In this document: one piece after another, positions 17,073 to 26,456 of the stretch
How positions within the stretch are numbered: the stretch's first letter is position 1
How the letters are laid out: each line of letters starts with the position of its first letter
Origin: Streptomyces griseocarneus
GTDB lineage: Bacteria > Actinomycetota > Actinomycetes > Streptomycetales > Streptomycetaceae
NCBI RefSeq assembly: GCF_014655595.1
Contig: NZ_BNBL01000008.1
Span: forward strand, 124,001-188,000
Direction: 5' to 3'
Length of the DNA: 64,000 bases
Notes under the pieces: model-generated
The model's input: only the letters and a program-made list of their open reading frames with translations
Databases searched by the model: none
Told to the model about the DNA's origin: nothing
Program-made: the position numbers and the translations under genes

Positions 17073-19696
17073 CGGGCACCAGCTGTCAGCGGCGGGACTG
17101 CGGCGGCGTCTACGAGGACGTCGGCGGCGGCGAGCTGTACTGCGGCGAGTGCGGGCTGGCGCCGGTGGTCTCGCCCGGCGGACAGATCTCCTCGCCCCCC
17201 ACGGGGGTCACCCGGGCGGGTGGACGGGGCAGTTCCTCGCAGCGGAACGCGGGAAGAACCGGAAGCGCCGGAAGCGCGCCCTCCGCCCGGTCGTCGTCGG
17301 GGGCGTCGGCCTCCTCGGGGTCGGCGGGATCGTCCGGGTCATCGGGATCGTCCGGGTCGTCGGGGTCCTCGCGCGGTTCCTCCCGGTCGTCCTCGCGTTC
17401 CGCCTCCTCGCGCCGTTCGGTGCCCGGACGGCTCTCGCGCTCGCTGTCCGGCCGCTCCGAGCGCACGGAGGCCGGCGGGCCCCCCTCGGTCTCGGTGCGC
17501 AGCCGGCAGACGGGGGGCTCCGGCTCCGGGCGCAACCGGCTGGGCGCGGGCCTGGTCACGATGCCGGGCCTGCCGCGCCCCGACCCCCGTGCCGCGGTGC
17601 TCGAGCGCCCGGAGGTGCCCGAGCGCAAGCGGTTCTGCAGCAGGAGCGACTGCGGCGTGCCCGTGGGGCGTTCGCGGGCCGGGCGCCCGGGGCGCACGGA
17701 GGGCTTCTGCACCAAGTGCGGCCACCCCTACTCCTTCGTGCCGAAGCTGCACCCGGGCGACGTGGTGCGCGGCCAGTACGAGGTCGCCGGGTGCCTGGCG
17801 CACGGCGGGCTGGGGTGGATCTACCTGGCCATCGACCGCGCGGTCTCCGACCGGTGGGTGGTCCTCAAGGGCCTGCTCGACACCGGCGACGAGGACGCGC
17901 TGGCCGCCGCCGTCTCCGAGCGGCGCTTCCTCGCGGAGATCGAGCACTCCAACATCGTCCGCATCTACAACTTCGTCGAGCACCTCGACCAGCGCACCGG
18001 CAGCCTCGACGGCTACATCGTCATGGAGTACGTCGGCGGCAAGTCCCTCAAGGAGATCGCCAACGAGCGGCGCCGGCCCGACGGCCGGCGCGACCCGCTG
18101 CCGGTGGAGCAGGCCTGCGCGTACGGCATCGAGGCGCTGGAGGCGCTGGCCCACCTGCACAGCCGCAACCTCCTCTACTGCGACTTCAAGGTCGACAACG
18201 CCATCCAGCAGCAGGACCGGCTCAAGCTGATCGACATGGGCGCGGTCCGGCGGATGGACGACCATGACAGCCCCATCTACGGCACGGTCGGCTACCAGGC
18301 CCCCGAGGTCGCCGAGCTGGGCCCGTCGGTGGCCTCCGACCTGTACACCGTGGCGCGCACCCTCGCCGTGCTCACGTTCGACTTCCAGGGCTACACCAAC
18401 GTCTTCGCCGGCAGCCTGCCCGACCCCGAGAACATCGACGTCTTCACCCGCTACGAGTCCTTCTACCGGCTGCTCGTCCGGGCCACCGACCCCGACCCGG
18501 CGCGCCGGTTCGCCTCCGCCGACGAGATGGCCGAGCAGCTGACGGGCGTCCTGCGGGAGATCGTGGCGCTGCAGACGGGCAGGCCCCGGCCGGCGGTGTC
18601 CACGCTGTTCGGGCCGGAGCCGCGGGTGGTGGACACCCGCCTGTTCGCACCGTGGACCGGGGAGGTCTCGGTGCTCGGCGAGCGGTCGGCGGTCCGCGGG
18701 GCACCCGCCCCGGCCGCGGTCCCCGCGCAGGCCACGCGGCCCTCGGTGCCCGCCGTCGAGCCGCTGGACGCCCGGGCCACCGCCCTCGCCCTGCCGCTGC
18801 CCCTCGTCGACGGCTCCGACCCCAACGCCGGCTTCCTCGCCGGTCTGCTCGCCGCCCAGCCCGCCGAGCTGTACGCCGCGCTGCGGGCGGCGCCCGCGGA
18901 CTCGCCGGAGCTGCGGCTGCGCCAGGTGCGGGCCCAGCTGGAGCTCGGCGAGGACGGCCCGGCGGGAGCGGCCCTGGCCGCCCTGGAGGCCGCGCACCCC
19001 GACGACTGGCGCACGGTCTGGCACCGCGGCGTGCACTCCCTGGTCGTCGGCGACCACGAGACGGCGGCGCTCTCCTTCGACGCCGTCTACGACGCCTTTC
19101 CCGGCGAGCCCGCCCCGAAGCTGGCGCTGGGGGTGTGCGCGGAGCTCCTCGGCCAGCTCGACAACGCCGCCGAGTACTACCGTCTGGTGTGGGCGACCGA
19201 CCCGGGCTTCGTGGGCGCCGCCTTCGCCCTGGCCCGGGTGCGGCTGGCCGCCGGTGACCGGGCGGGGGCGGTCGGCGCCCTGGAGTCCGTGCCGGAGGCC
19301 TCCATCCACTACACGGCGGCGCGCGTCGCGGCGGTCCGGGCGCGGCTGCGGCAGCGCTCCGCGCGCGACGCGCTGCTGCCGGACCTCGGCGCGGCCGCCG
19401 GGCAGGTGGAGCGGCTGGCGGACTTCGGCCTGGACGCGGTGCGGCGCGAGCAGCTGTCGACCGAGGTGCTGGGCACGGCGCTGGACTGGGTGCTGTCGGG
19501 CCGTCAGGGCGCGGCCGCGGGCGTGCCGGCCCCGCCGGGGCCGGTACGCCTGCTCGGCAGCGGCCTCGACGAGCAGGACCTGCGGTTCGGGCTGGAGCGC
19601 TCGTACCGCGTGCTCGCCCGCCTGGCCCAGCGCGGTGAGGAACGGATCGAACTGGTGGAGCGGGCCAACCGTTACCGCCCCAGGACATGGGTGTGA
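17069..19696 (+). CDS. pknG: PknG-type serine/threonine protein kinase with zinc motifs and TPR tail
   Basis: Soluble kinase of about 875 residues. Order: a short zinc ribbon (Cys6, Cys11, Cys25, Cys28); a Ser/Gly/Arg-rich disordered linker (about residues 50-135); a rubredoxin-like domain (FCSRSDCG ... FCTKCGHPY, about 189-215); a kinase domain from about 233 with CLAHGGLGWIYLA as the Gly loop, VVLKG as the ATP Lys, LLYCDFKVDN as the catalytic loop and LIDMGAV in place of DFG; then TPR-like helices to the end. This is the PknG plan, with an extra N-terminal zinc ribbon and linker; mycobacterial PknG is about 750 residues. The ATG overlaps the previous stop. Known relatives phosphorylate the FHA protein GarA to steer glutamate metabolism. 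Confidence 0.93.
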   Translation: MTGTSCQRRDCGGVYEDVGGGELYCGECGLAPVVSPGGQISSPPTGVTRAGGRGSSSQRNAGRTGSAGSAPSARSSSGASASSGSAGSSGSSGSSGSSGSSRGSSRSSSRSASSRRSVPGRLSRSLSGRSERTEAGGPPSVSVRSRQTGGSGSGRNRLGAGLVTMPGLPRPDPRAAVLERPEVPERKRFCSRSDCGVPVGRSRAGRPGRTEGFCTKCGHPYSFVPKLHPGDVVRGQYEVAGCLAHGGLGWIYLAIDRAVSDRWVVLKGLLDTGDEDALAAAVSERRFLAEIEHSNIVRIYNFVEHLDQRTGSLDGYIVMEYVGGKSLKEIANERRRPDGRRDPLPVEQACAYGIEALEALAHLHSRNLLYCDFKVDNAIQQQDRLKLIDMGAVRRMDDHDSPIYGTVGYQAPEVAELGPSVASDLYTVARTLAVLTFDFQGYTNVFAGSLPDPENIDVFTRYESFYRLLVRATDPDPARRFASADEMAEQLTGVLREIVALQTGRPRPAVSTLFGPEPRVVDTRLFAPWTGEVSVLGERSAVRGAPAPAAVPAQATRPSVPAVEPLDARATALALPLPLVDGSDPNAGFLAGLLAAQPAELYAALRAAPADSPELRLRQVRAQLELGEDGPAGAALAALEAAHPDDWRTVWHRGVHSLVVGDHETAALSFDAVYDAFPGEPAPKLALGVCAELLGQLDNAAEYYRLVWATDPGFVGAAFALARVRLAAGDRAGAVGALESVPEASIHYTAARVAAVRARLRQRSARDALLPDLGAAAGQVERLADFGLDAVRREQLSTEVLGTALDWVLSGRQGAAAGVPAPPGPVRLLGSGLDEQDLRFGLERSYRVLARLAQRGEERIELVERANRYRPRTWV

Positions 19697-19699
19697 TCG

Positions 19700-20857
19700 A
19701 TGTCGCAACTGCCCCCACAACTGACGGCGTGTCCCGTCTGTCACGAGCCGCTGGAGCCGGCCGACAACTTCTGCGGAGGCTGCGGCGCGGACCTCTCGGC
19801 GGTGCCGCCCCTGCCCCATGAGGCGCGGCCCGGCGGGTGGCGACAGCCGGACACGCCGCTGGTGCGAGGGGCGGACGACTACCGCATCGCCCCGCCGGCC
19901 GGCGGGGTCCCCGCCCAGCCGGCACACGGCGCGAGCCCCGGCGGAGCCTGTGCGGCCTGCCGGTCGGGCATGATCGACAAAGACGGGTACTGCGAACACT
20001 GCGGGCATGCACAACCGCGCGAACGGGATCACATGGAGCACGAGTCGGCAGGCGTCGCGGCGGTCAGCGACCGCGGCCTGCGCCACCACCGCAACGAGGA
20101 CGCGTACGCCGTGTCCACCACCGACCTGGCCGGCGGCCGCACCGTCGTCGCGGTCGTCAGCGACGGCGTGTCGTCCGCCGCCCGCCCCGACGAGGCGTCG
20201 GCCGCCGCCTGCGCCGCGGCGCACGGCGCCCTGGTGGAGGACCTGGAGCGGGGCGCGCCCCCCAGGGAGGCCACGCACCGGGCGATCGTCCTGGCCGCCG
20301 AGGCCGTCGCCGGCCTGGCCACCGCGGCCCCCCAGCCGCGCGAGCACGAGCGCTACCGCCAGGAGAACGCGCCCGCCTGCACCATCGTCAGCGCCGTCGT
20401 CACCGGCGACCTGCTGACCGTCGGCTGGGTCGGCGACAGCCGCGCGTACTGGGTGCCCGACGACCGCGCCACCCAGCCCGCCCGGCTGACCGAGGACGAC
20501 TCCTGGGCGGCCCAGATGGTGGCGGCGGGACTGATGTCGGAGGCCGAGGCGTACGCGGACGAGCGCGCCCACGCGATCACCGGCTGGCTCGGCGCGGACG
20601 CCTACGAGGTCGAGCCGCACACCGCCTCGTACCACCCCGACCGGCCGGGCGTGGTGATCGTCTGCACCGACGGCCTGTGGAACTACGCCGAGTCCGCCGA
20701 GCACATGGCGGCCGTCGTGCCGCCCGACGCGCGCACCCGGCCGCTGGAGTGCGCACGCCGTCTGCTGACGCACGCCCTGGACGGAGGGGGCCACGACAAC
20801 GTAACAGTGGCCGTCCTGCCGTTCCCGGCCCCGCACGAGGGGGCAGGATCGGCCTGA
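19700..20857 (+). CDS. PP2C-type protein phosphatase with N-terminal zinc ribbons
   Basis: Metal-dependent Ser/Thr phosphatase of about 385 residues. The first 40 residues hold CPVCHEPL ... FCGGCGADL, and a second ribbon follows (CAACRSGMIDKDGYCEHCG, near 88-106). The PP2C domain starts with VSDRGLRHHRNEDAY, has VVAVVSDGVSS with metal-binding Asp, VGWVGDSRAYW, IVCTDGLW and GHDNVTVAV. All key Asp residues look present. It begins 3 bp after the pknG stop and would reverse or tune PknG-dependent phosphorylation. Zinc ribbons shared with PknG and the FHA protein suggest a common docking or redox input. Confidence 0.9.
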   Translation: MSQLPPQLTACPVCHEPLEPADNFCGGCGADLSAVPPLPHEARPGGWRQPDTPLVRGADDYRIAPPAGGVPAQPAHGASPGGACAACRSGMIDKDGYCEHCGHAQPRERDHMEHESAGVAAVSDRGLRHHRNEDAYAVSTTDLAGGRTVVAVVSDGVSSAARPDEASAAACAAAHGALVEDLERGAPPREATHRAIVLAAEAVAGLATAAPQPREHERYRQENAPACTIVSAVVTGDLLTVGWVGDSRAYWVPDDRATQPARLTEDDSWAAQMVAAGLMSEAEAYADERAHAITGWLGADAYEVEPHTASYHPDRPGVVIVCTDGLWNYAESAEHMAAVVPPDARTRPLECARRLLTHALDGGGHDNVTVAVLPFPAPHEGAGSA

Positions 20858-20971
20858 CGGCCTTGAGTGACCACGGGGGGATCGATACGCGGCGCCGTGC
20901 ACGGCGCCGCGCGGCTGTCCGCCCCGCCGCACGCCCCATGTGACCACGTGGAGTACGAAGGAGCGGATCAG

Positions 20972-22315
20972 ATGGCCAGTTTGTCCAAACCGAGCGTGCC
21001 GCGGTTCTCGGTCGAGGTGTACCAGAACGCCAACCTCCCCGAGGGCGGCCGCGAGGTCAACGCGATCGTCACGGTCACCGCCACCGGCGGCCCCGGCGAG
21101 CCGTCCCCGTCCCCCGGCTCCTTCTCCTCCGGCGGCCACGCCCCCGACGCCGCGGTCGTCATCATGGTCGACTGCTCCGGCTCGATGGACTACCCGCCCG
21201 CCAAGATGCGCAACGCCCGCGACGCCACGGCCGCCGCCATCGACGCGCTGCGCGACGGCGTCGCCTTCGCCGTCGTCGCCGGCACCCACCAGGCGCGCGA
21301 GGTCTACCCCTCCGGCGGGCGGCTGGCGGTGGCCGACGCCACCACCCGCGGGCAGGCCAAGGAGGCCCTGCGCAAGCTCGGCCCGGGCGGCGGCACGGCC
21401 ATCGGCACCTGGCTGCGCCTGGCCGACCGGCTGCTCTCCTCCTCCGACGCCTCCATACGCCACGGCATCCTGCTCACCGACGGGCGCAACGAGCACGAGG
21501 AGCCGGAGGCGCTGCGGGCGTCGCTGGACGCGTGCGCGGGCCGGTTCACCTGCGACGCGCGCGGCGTGGGCACGGACTGGGAGGTCAAGGAGGTCACGGG
21601 CATAGCCTCCGCCCTGCTGGGCAGCGCCGACATCGTCGCGGACCCGGCCGCCCTGGCCGCGGACTTCACGTCGATGATGGAGACCGTCATGGGCAAGGAG
21701 GTCGGCGACGTCTCGCTGCGGCTGTGGACCCCGCAGGGCGCCGAGGTGCTGTTCGTCAAGCAGGTCGCCCCCACCGTCGAGGAGCTGACGGACCGCCGGG
21801 TCGCGGCCGGTCCGCGCGCGAGCGACTACCCCACCGGCTCCTGGGGCGACGAGTCGCGGGACTACCACGTGTGCGTCCGGGTGCCGAGCGCCCACGTGGG
21901 CCAGGAGATGCTCGCCGCCCGCGTCTCGCTGGTGCTGCCCACCCCGGACGGCGCCTCGCCGCACGTCCTCGCCCAGGGGCTGGTGCGGGCGGTGTGGACG
22001 GACGACCTGGCGGCGTCCACGTCCATCAACCCGCAGGTCGCGCACTACACGGGCCAGGCCGAGCTGGCCCAGGCCATCCAGCAGGGGCTGGACCTGCGCA
22101 AGTCGGGGGACGTCGACGGGGCGACGGCGAAGCTCGGCCGCGCGGTGCAGCTGGCCAGCCGCTCGGGCCACGAGGACACCGCGAAACTGCTCGCCAAGGT
22201 GGTGGACGTCGTGGACGCGGCGAACGGTACTGTGCGGCTGAAGACGAAGGTCTCGGAGGAAGCGGAGATGACGCTCGAGACGCGCTCCACCAAGACCGTT
22301 CGCGTCAAGAAGTGA
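20972..22315 (+). CDS. VWA-domain protein of the PknG operon
   Basis: Soluble protein of about 447 residues with a von Willebrand factor A domain. VIIMVDCSGSMDYPP gives a perfect DxSxS MIDAS metal site, and GGGTAIGTWLRLADRLL and HGILLTDGRNE complete the fold. The C-terminal third is helical (QQGLDLRKSGDVDGATAKLGRA), TPR-like. AAGGAGCG precedes the ATG at 20972. VWA proteins act as protein-binding platforms, so this may hold the phosphatase, kinase and FHA protein together; partner identity is inference. There is no signal peptide. Confidence 0.87.
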   Translation: MASLSKPSVPRFSVEVYQNANLPEGGREVNAIVTVTATGGPGEPSPSPGSFSSGGHAPDAAVVIMVDCSGSMDYPPAKMRNARDATAAAIDALRDGVAFAVVAGTHQAREVYPSGGRLAVADATTRGQAKEALRKLGPGGGTAIGTWLRLADRLLSSSDASIRHGILLTDGRNEHEEPEALRASLDACAGRFTCDARGVGTDWEVKEVTGIASALLGSADIVADPAALAADFTSMMETVMGKEVGDVSLRLWTPQGAEVLFVKQVAPTVEELTDRRVAAGPRASDYPTGSWGDESRDYHVCVRVPSAHVGQEMLAARVSLVLPTPDGASPHVLAQGLVRAVWTDDLAASTSINPQVAHYTGQAELAQAIQQGLDLRKSGDVDGATAKLGRAVQLASRSGHEDTAKLLAKVVDVVDAANGTVRLKTKVSEEAEMTLETRSTKTVRVKK

Positions 22316-22334
22316 CGAGGGGGAATCCACCGCC

Positions 22335-23330
22335 ATGCCGACCTGCCCGAACGGCCACCAGACGGGTGCCGAAGACTGGTGCGAGGTGTGCGGCCACCGG
22401 ATTCCGGAGGCCGGCGCGCCCGCCCCTGCCGTGCCTCCGCCGCCGTCCTCCCCGCCGCCCGGCACGGGCGGCTACGCCTTCCCGGCCGCCGGCGGCGACG
22501 TCACCGTCCAGGCGGAGCTGTGCCCGCAGTGCCGTACGCCCCGGGAGGCGCAGGCGCCCTTCTGCGAGGAGTGCCGCTACAACTTCGCGACCCGGACGGC
22601 GAACCCCTACGCCCCTCCGCCCCCGCCCGTGCAGGGCTTCCAGTCGGTGCCGCCGCCCCCGCCGCAGCACGCCCAGCCGCCGCAGAGCTTCGAGTACCAC
22701 GGCTCCCGCCCGTCGCGGATCAACCGCCCGGCCGAGCCGCTGGTCCCGCACGAGGGGCCGCAGACCTTCGGCGAGGACGACTGGGTGCTGCCCCCGCCCG
22801 TCCCGGGCCAGGCCGGCGCCCCCGTCCCGTCCCCGTACTCCTCCTACGAGCACCAGGGCGAGCGCGGCGCGGCCGAGGGCGTCCCGCACACCGCGCCGCC
22901 ACCGCCGGGGGTGCCCGCGCAGGGCGGCTCCTGGGTCGCGGTCGTCGCGCCCGACCGGGAGTACTTCCTGTCGATGATGAACCGCAGCGGCCCGGAGGCG
23001 GCGGGGCTGAACCTGCCCGCGTACTCCCCCGAGCTGCGCTTCCCGCTCGGCGGTCACCAGGTCACCATCGGCCGCCGCCGGCACAGCACGGGCGAGTCCC
23101 CGGACATCGACCTGTCCCGTCCGCCGGAGGACCCCGGCGTCTCGCACCAGCACGCCATGCTGGTGCAGCAGCCGGACGGCGGCTGGGCGGTCGTCGACCA
23201 GGACTCCACCAACGGCACCACGGTCAACGGTTCCGAGGACCCGATCCAGCCCTATGTGCCCGTCCCGCTCCAGGACGGCGACCGGGTGCACGTGGGTGCC
23301 TGGACGACGATCACGGTCCGGCGGGGCTGA
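22335..23330 (+). CDS. FHA-domain protein with N-terminal zinc ribbons
   Basis: Phosphothreonine-binding protein of about 331 residues. The N terminus has two zinc-binding pairs (CPNGHQTGAEDWCEVCGH and, later, CPQCRTP ... FCEECRYNF). A Pro-rich linker follows, and the last 100 residues form an FHA domain with GRRRHS, SHQHAML and NGTTVNG. The kinase-partner GarA of mycobacteria also carries one FHA domain but has a short N terminus with a Thr motif (ETTS) that is not evident here, so this is GarA-like in fold and context, not clearly in mechanism. It is the last gene of the operon, with GAGGGGG upstream of the ATG. Confidence 0.88.
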   Translation: MPTCPNGHQTGAEDWCEVCGHRIPEAGAPAPAVPPPPSSPPPGTGGYAFPAAGGDVTVQAELCPQCRTPREAQAPFCEECRYNFATRTANPYAPPPPPVQGFQSVPPPPPQHAQPPQSFEYHGSRPSRINRPAEPLVPHEGPQTFGEDDWVLPPPVPGQAGAPVPSPYSSYEHQGERGAAEGVPHTAPPPPGVPAQGGSWVAVVAPDREYFLSMMNRSGPEAAGLNLPAYSPELRFPLGGHQVTIGRRRHSTGESPDIDLSRPPEDPGVSHQHAMLVQQPDGGWAVVDQDSTNGTTVNGSEDPIQPYVPVPLQDGDRVHVGAWTTITVRRG

Positions 23331-23398
23331 GGGGGCGGCAGCGGCCGGGGAGTCCTAAGCCGCCGGTCCTCCGCCGGGTGGTCTGAGACCATGGAGGG

Positions 23399-23803
23399 GT
23401 GAATGAGATTCCGCGCGGCACGCTTCAGGAGCAGACCTTCTACGAGCAGGTCGGCGGCGAGGAGACCTTCCGGCGCCTGGTCCACCGCTTCTACCAGGGC
23501 GTGGCCGGGGATCCCCTGCTGCGGCCGATGTACCCGGAGGAGGACCTCGGCCCGGCCGAGGAGCGCCTGGTGCTCTTCCTGATGCAGTACTGGGGCGGCC
23601 CGCGCACCTACAGCGAGAACCGCGGCCACCCGCGGCTGCGGATGCGGCACGCGCCGTTCACGGTGGACCGCGCCGCGCACGACGCCTGGCTGCGGCACAT
23701 GCGGGACGCGGTGGACGAGCTCGGGCTCGCGCCCGAGCTGGAGCGCCAGCTGTGGGGCTACATGACGTACGCCGCCGCCTCCATGGTCAACACCCAGGGC
23801 TGA
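23399..23803 (+). CDS. glbO: Group II truncated haemoglobin (GlbO type)
   Basis: A 134-residue haem protein of the 2-on-2 globin family, linked to oxygen or NO chemistry. FYEQVGGEETFRRLVHRFYQG gives the A/B helices with the B10 Tyr. RMRHAPF carries the proximal His, and DAWLRHM the G8 Trp typical of group II. The start is GTG at 23399; GGAGGGG immediately precedes it. It lies 68 bp after the FHA gene and is probably transcribed on its own. Convergent with the gene ending at 23863. Confidence 0.93.
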   Translation: MNEIPRGTLQEQTFYEQVGGEETFRRLVHRFYQGVAGDPLLRPMYPEEDLGPAEERLVLFLMQYWGGPRTYSENRGHPRLRMRHAPFTVDRAAHDAWLRHMRDAVDELGLAPELERQLWGYMTYAAASMVNTQG

Positions 23804-23862
23804 GCCCCCGGGGCCGTCCGCCGGGCCGGCGTCGGTGCCCTCCGCGGTGTCGGGCGGCGGCG

Positions 23863-24614
23863 TCAGGCGGGGGTGACCGTCAGGTCCCGCAGACCGCCCG
23901 TCCGCACGGCCACGGAGCCGTAGGGGGTGCGCAGCCGCAGCCAGCCGCGGGCGGCGAAGAGGGCGAGGGGCTCCGGCGCCAGGGCCGTCGCGCCCGGCGT
24001 GCGGGTGGCGGAGCCGGCCGCGGCGCCCGCCATGGCCTGCTGCCGCTCCTGCGCCCGGAAGGGCCGCAGGAAGCCCAGCGACTGGGCGGCGTGCACGGCG
24101 CGCAGGGGCAGCCCGGTGTCGCCCAGGGTGCGCGACCAGATCTCCCGGCCGATGCGCTCGCGCTCGGCGCGGGTGCGGCGTTGCTCGGGCAGCGCCTCGT
24201 CCCGGGCCCGGAACTCCGCGACGGCGGCCGCGACCGCGCCCCGTACGTCCTCCGTGCCGGGGAAGGGCTCGACGCGCCGCCAGCCGCCGCGCGGCGGCAG
24301 GACGCCGGCCCAGGGCGGGCCGGTGACGGCCTCGGGCACCACGGCCTCCAGGCCTCCGCCGGCCACCGGGTCGCCGTTGTCGAGCGCGTCCGCGAGCTGT
24401 CCGGCCGAGACGGTCACGTCCAGCGTGGCGTCGGCGGCCAGGCGGGCCGTGCGGATGGCGAGGACCTCGAAGGACGGCGGGCGGCCGAAGACGCCGAGCA
24501 CGCCGCCGCCTGCCTGCAGGCGGACGGCGGCGGCACGGTCGTAGTGGATCAGCCGGGCCAGGAAGGCGGCCAGGTCGGCCGCCTCCCCGGCGTCGGCGAA
24601 GCACAGCCGGTGCA

Positions 24615-24615
<1 letters not shown>
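23863..24615 (-). CDS. Hypothetical protein translationally coupled to EttA
   Basis: A 250-residue soluble protein I do not recognise by function. It begins MHRLCFADAGEAADLAAFLARLIHYDRAAAVRLQ and continues with alternating Ala/Arg-rich helices and short hydrophobic strands (VLGVFGRPPSFEVLAIR). It ends with WLRLRTPYGSVAVRTGGLRDLTV. There is no membrane segment or metal motif. The ATG at 24615 shares its first base with the last base of the ettA stop (TGATG), so the two are co-translated, suggesting a role near translation. A longer version starting at 24729 would run through ettA and is not credible. Confidence 0.8.
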
Positions 24616-26279
<1,664 letters not shown>

Positions 26280-26394
26280 GAGAAACCGTCCGGCATTCGA
26301 GAAGGGCCAATGTGCGGCTCCGCCGCAGTGAGGGCAGATACACCCCATCTTGCCGTACGGGAAGCCCTCGGCGGAAACGCGTTGCGGGCGACGT

Positions 26395-26428
26395 GCCGGT
26401 GACCGCGGGAACTCCCCCGGTCACCGGC
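26395..26428 (-). terminator. Terminator of the thioester surface protein gene
   Basis: Perfect 11-bp arms gccggtgaccg (26395-26405) and cggtcaccggc (26418-26428) around a 12-nt loop, about 30 bp downstream of the TAG at 26457. Confidence 0.75.
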
Positions 26429-26456
26429 CGTGCGAGCCGTACCGGCGCGCCGGGCG

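Noticed and set aside
17339..22465. A 1708-codon reverse-strand reading frame across the PknG operon
   Set aside because: It is antisense to several well-defined domain proteins, has Arg/Gly/Val-rich low-complexity sequence and no domain; long empty frames are normal in DNA this GC-rich.
26280..26348. N-terminal extension of EttA to an ATG at 26348
   Set aside because: It would add 23 atypical residues to a protein whose TTG start gives the standard N terminus and family length.
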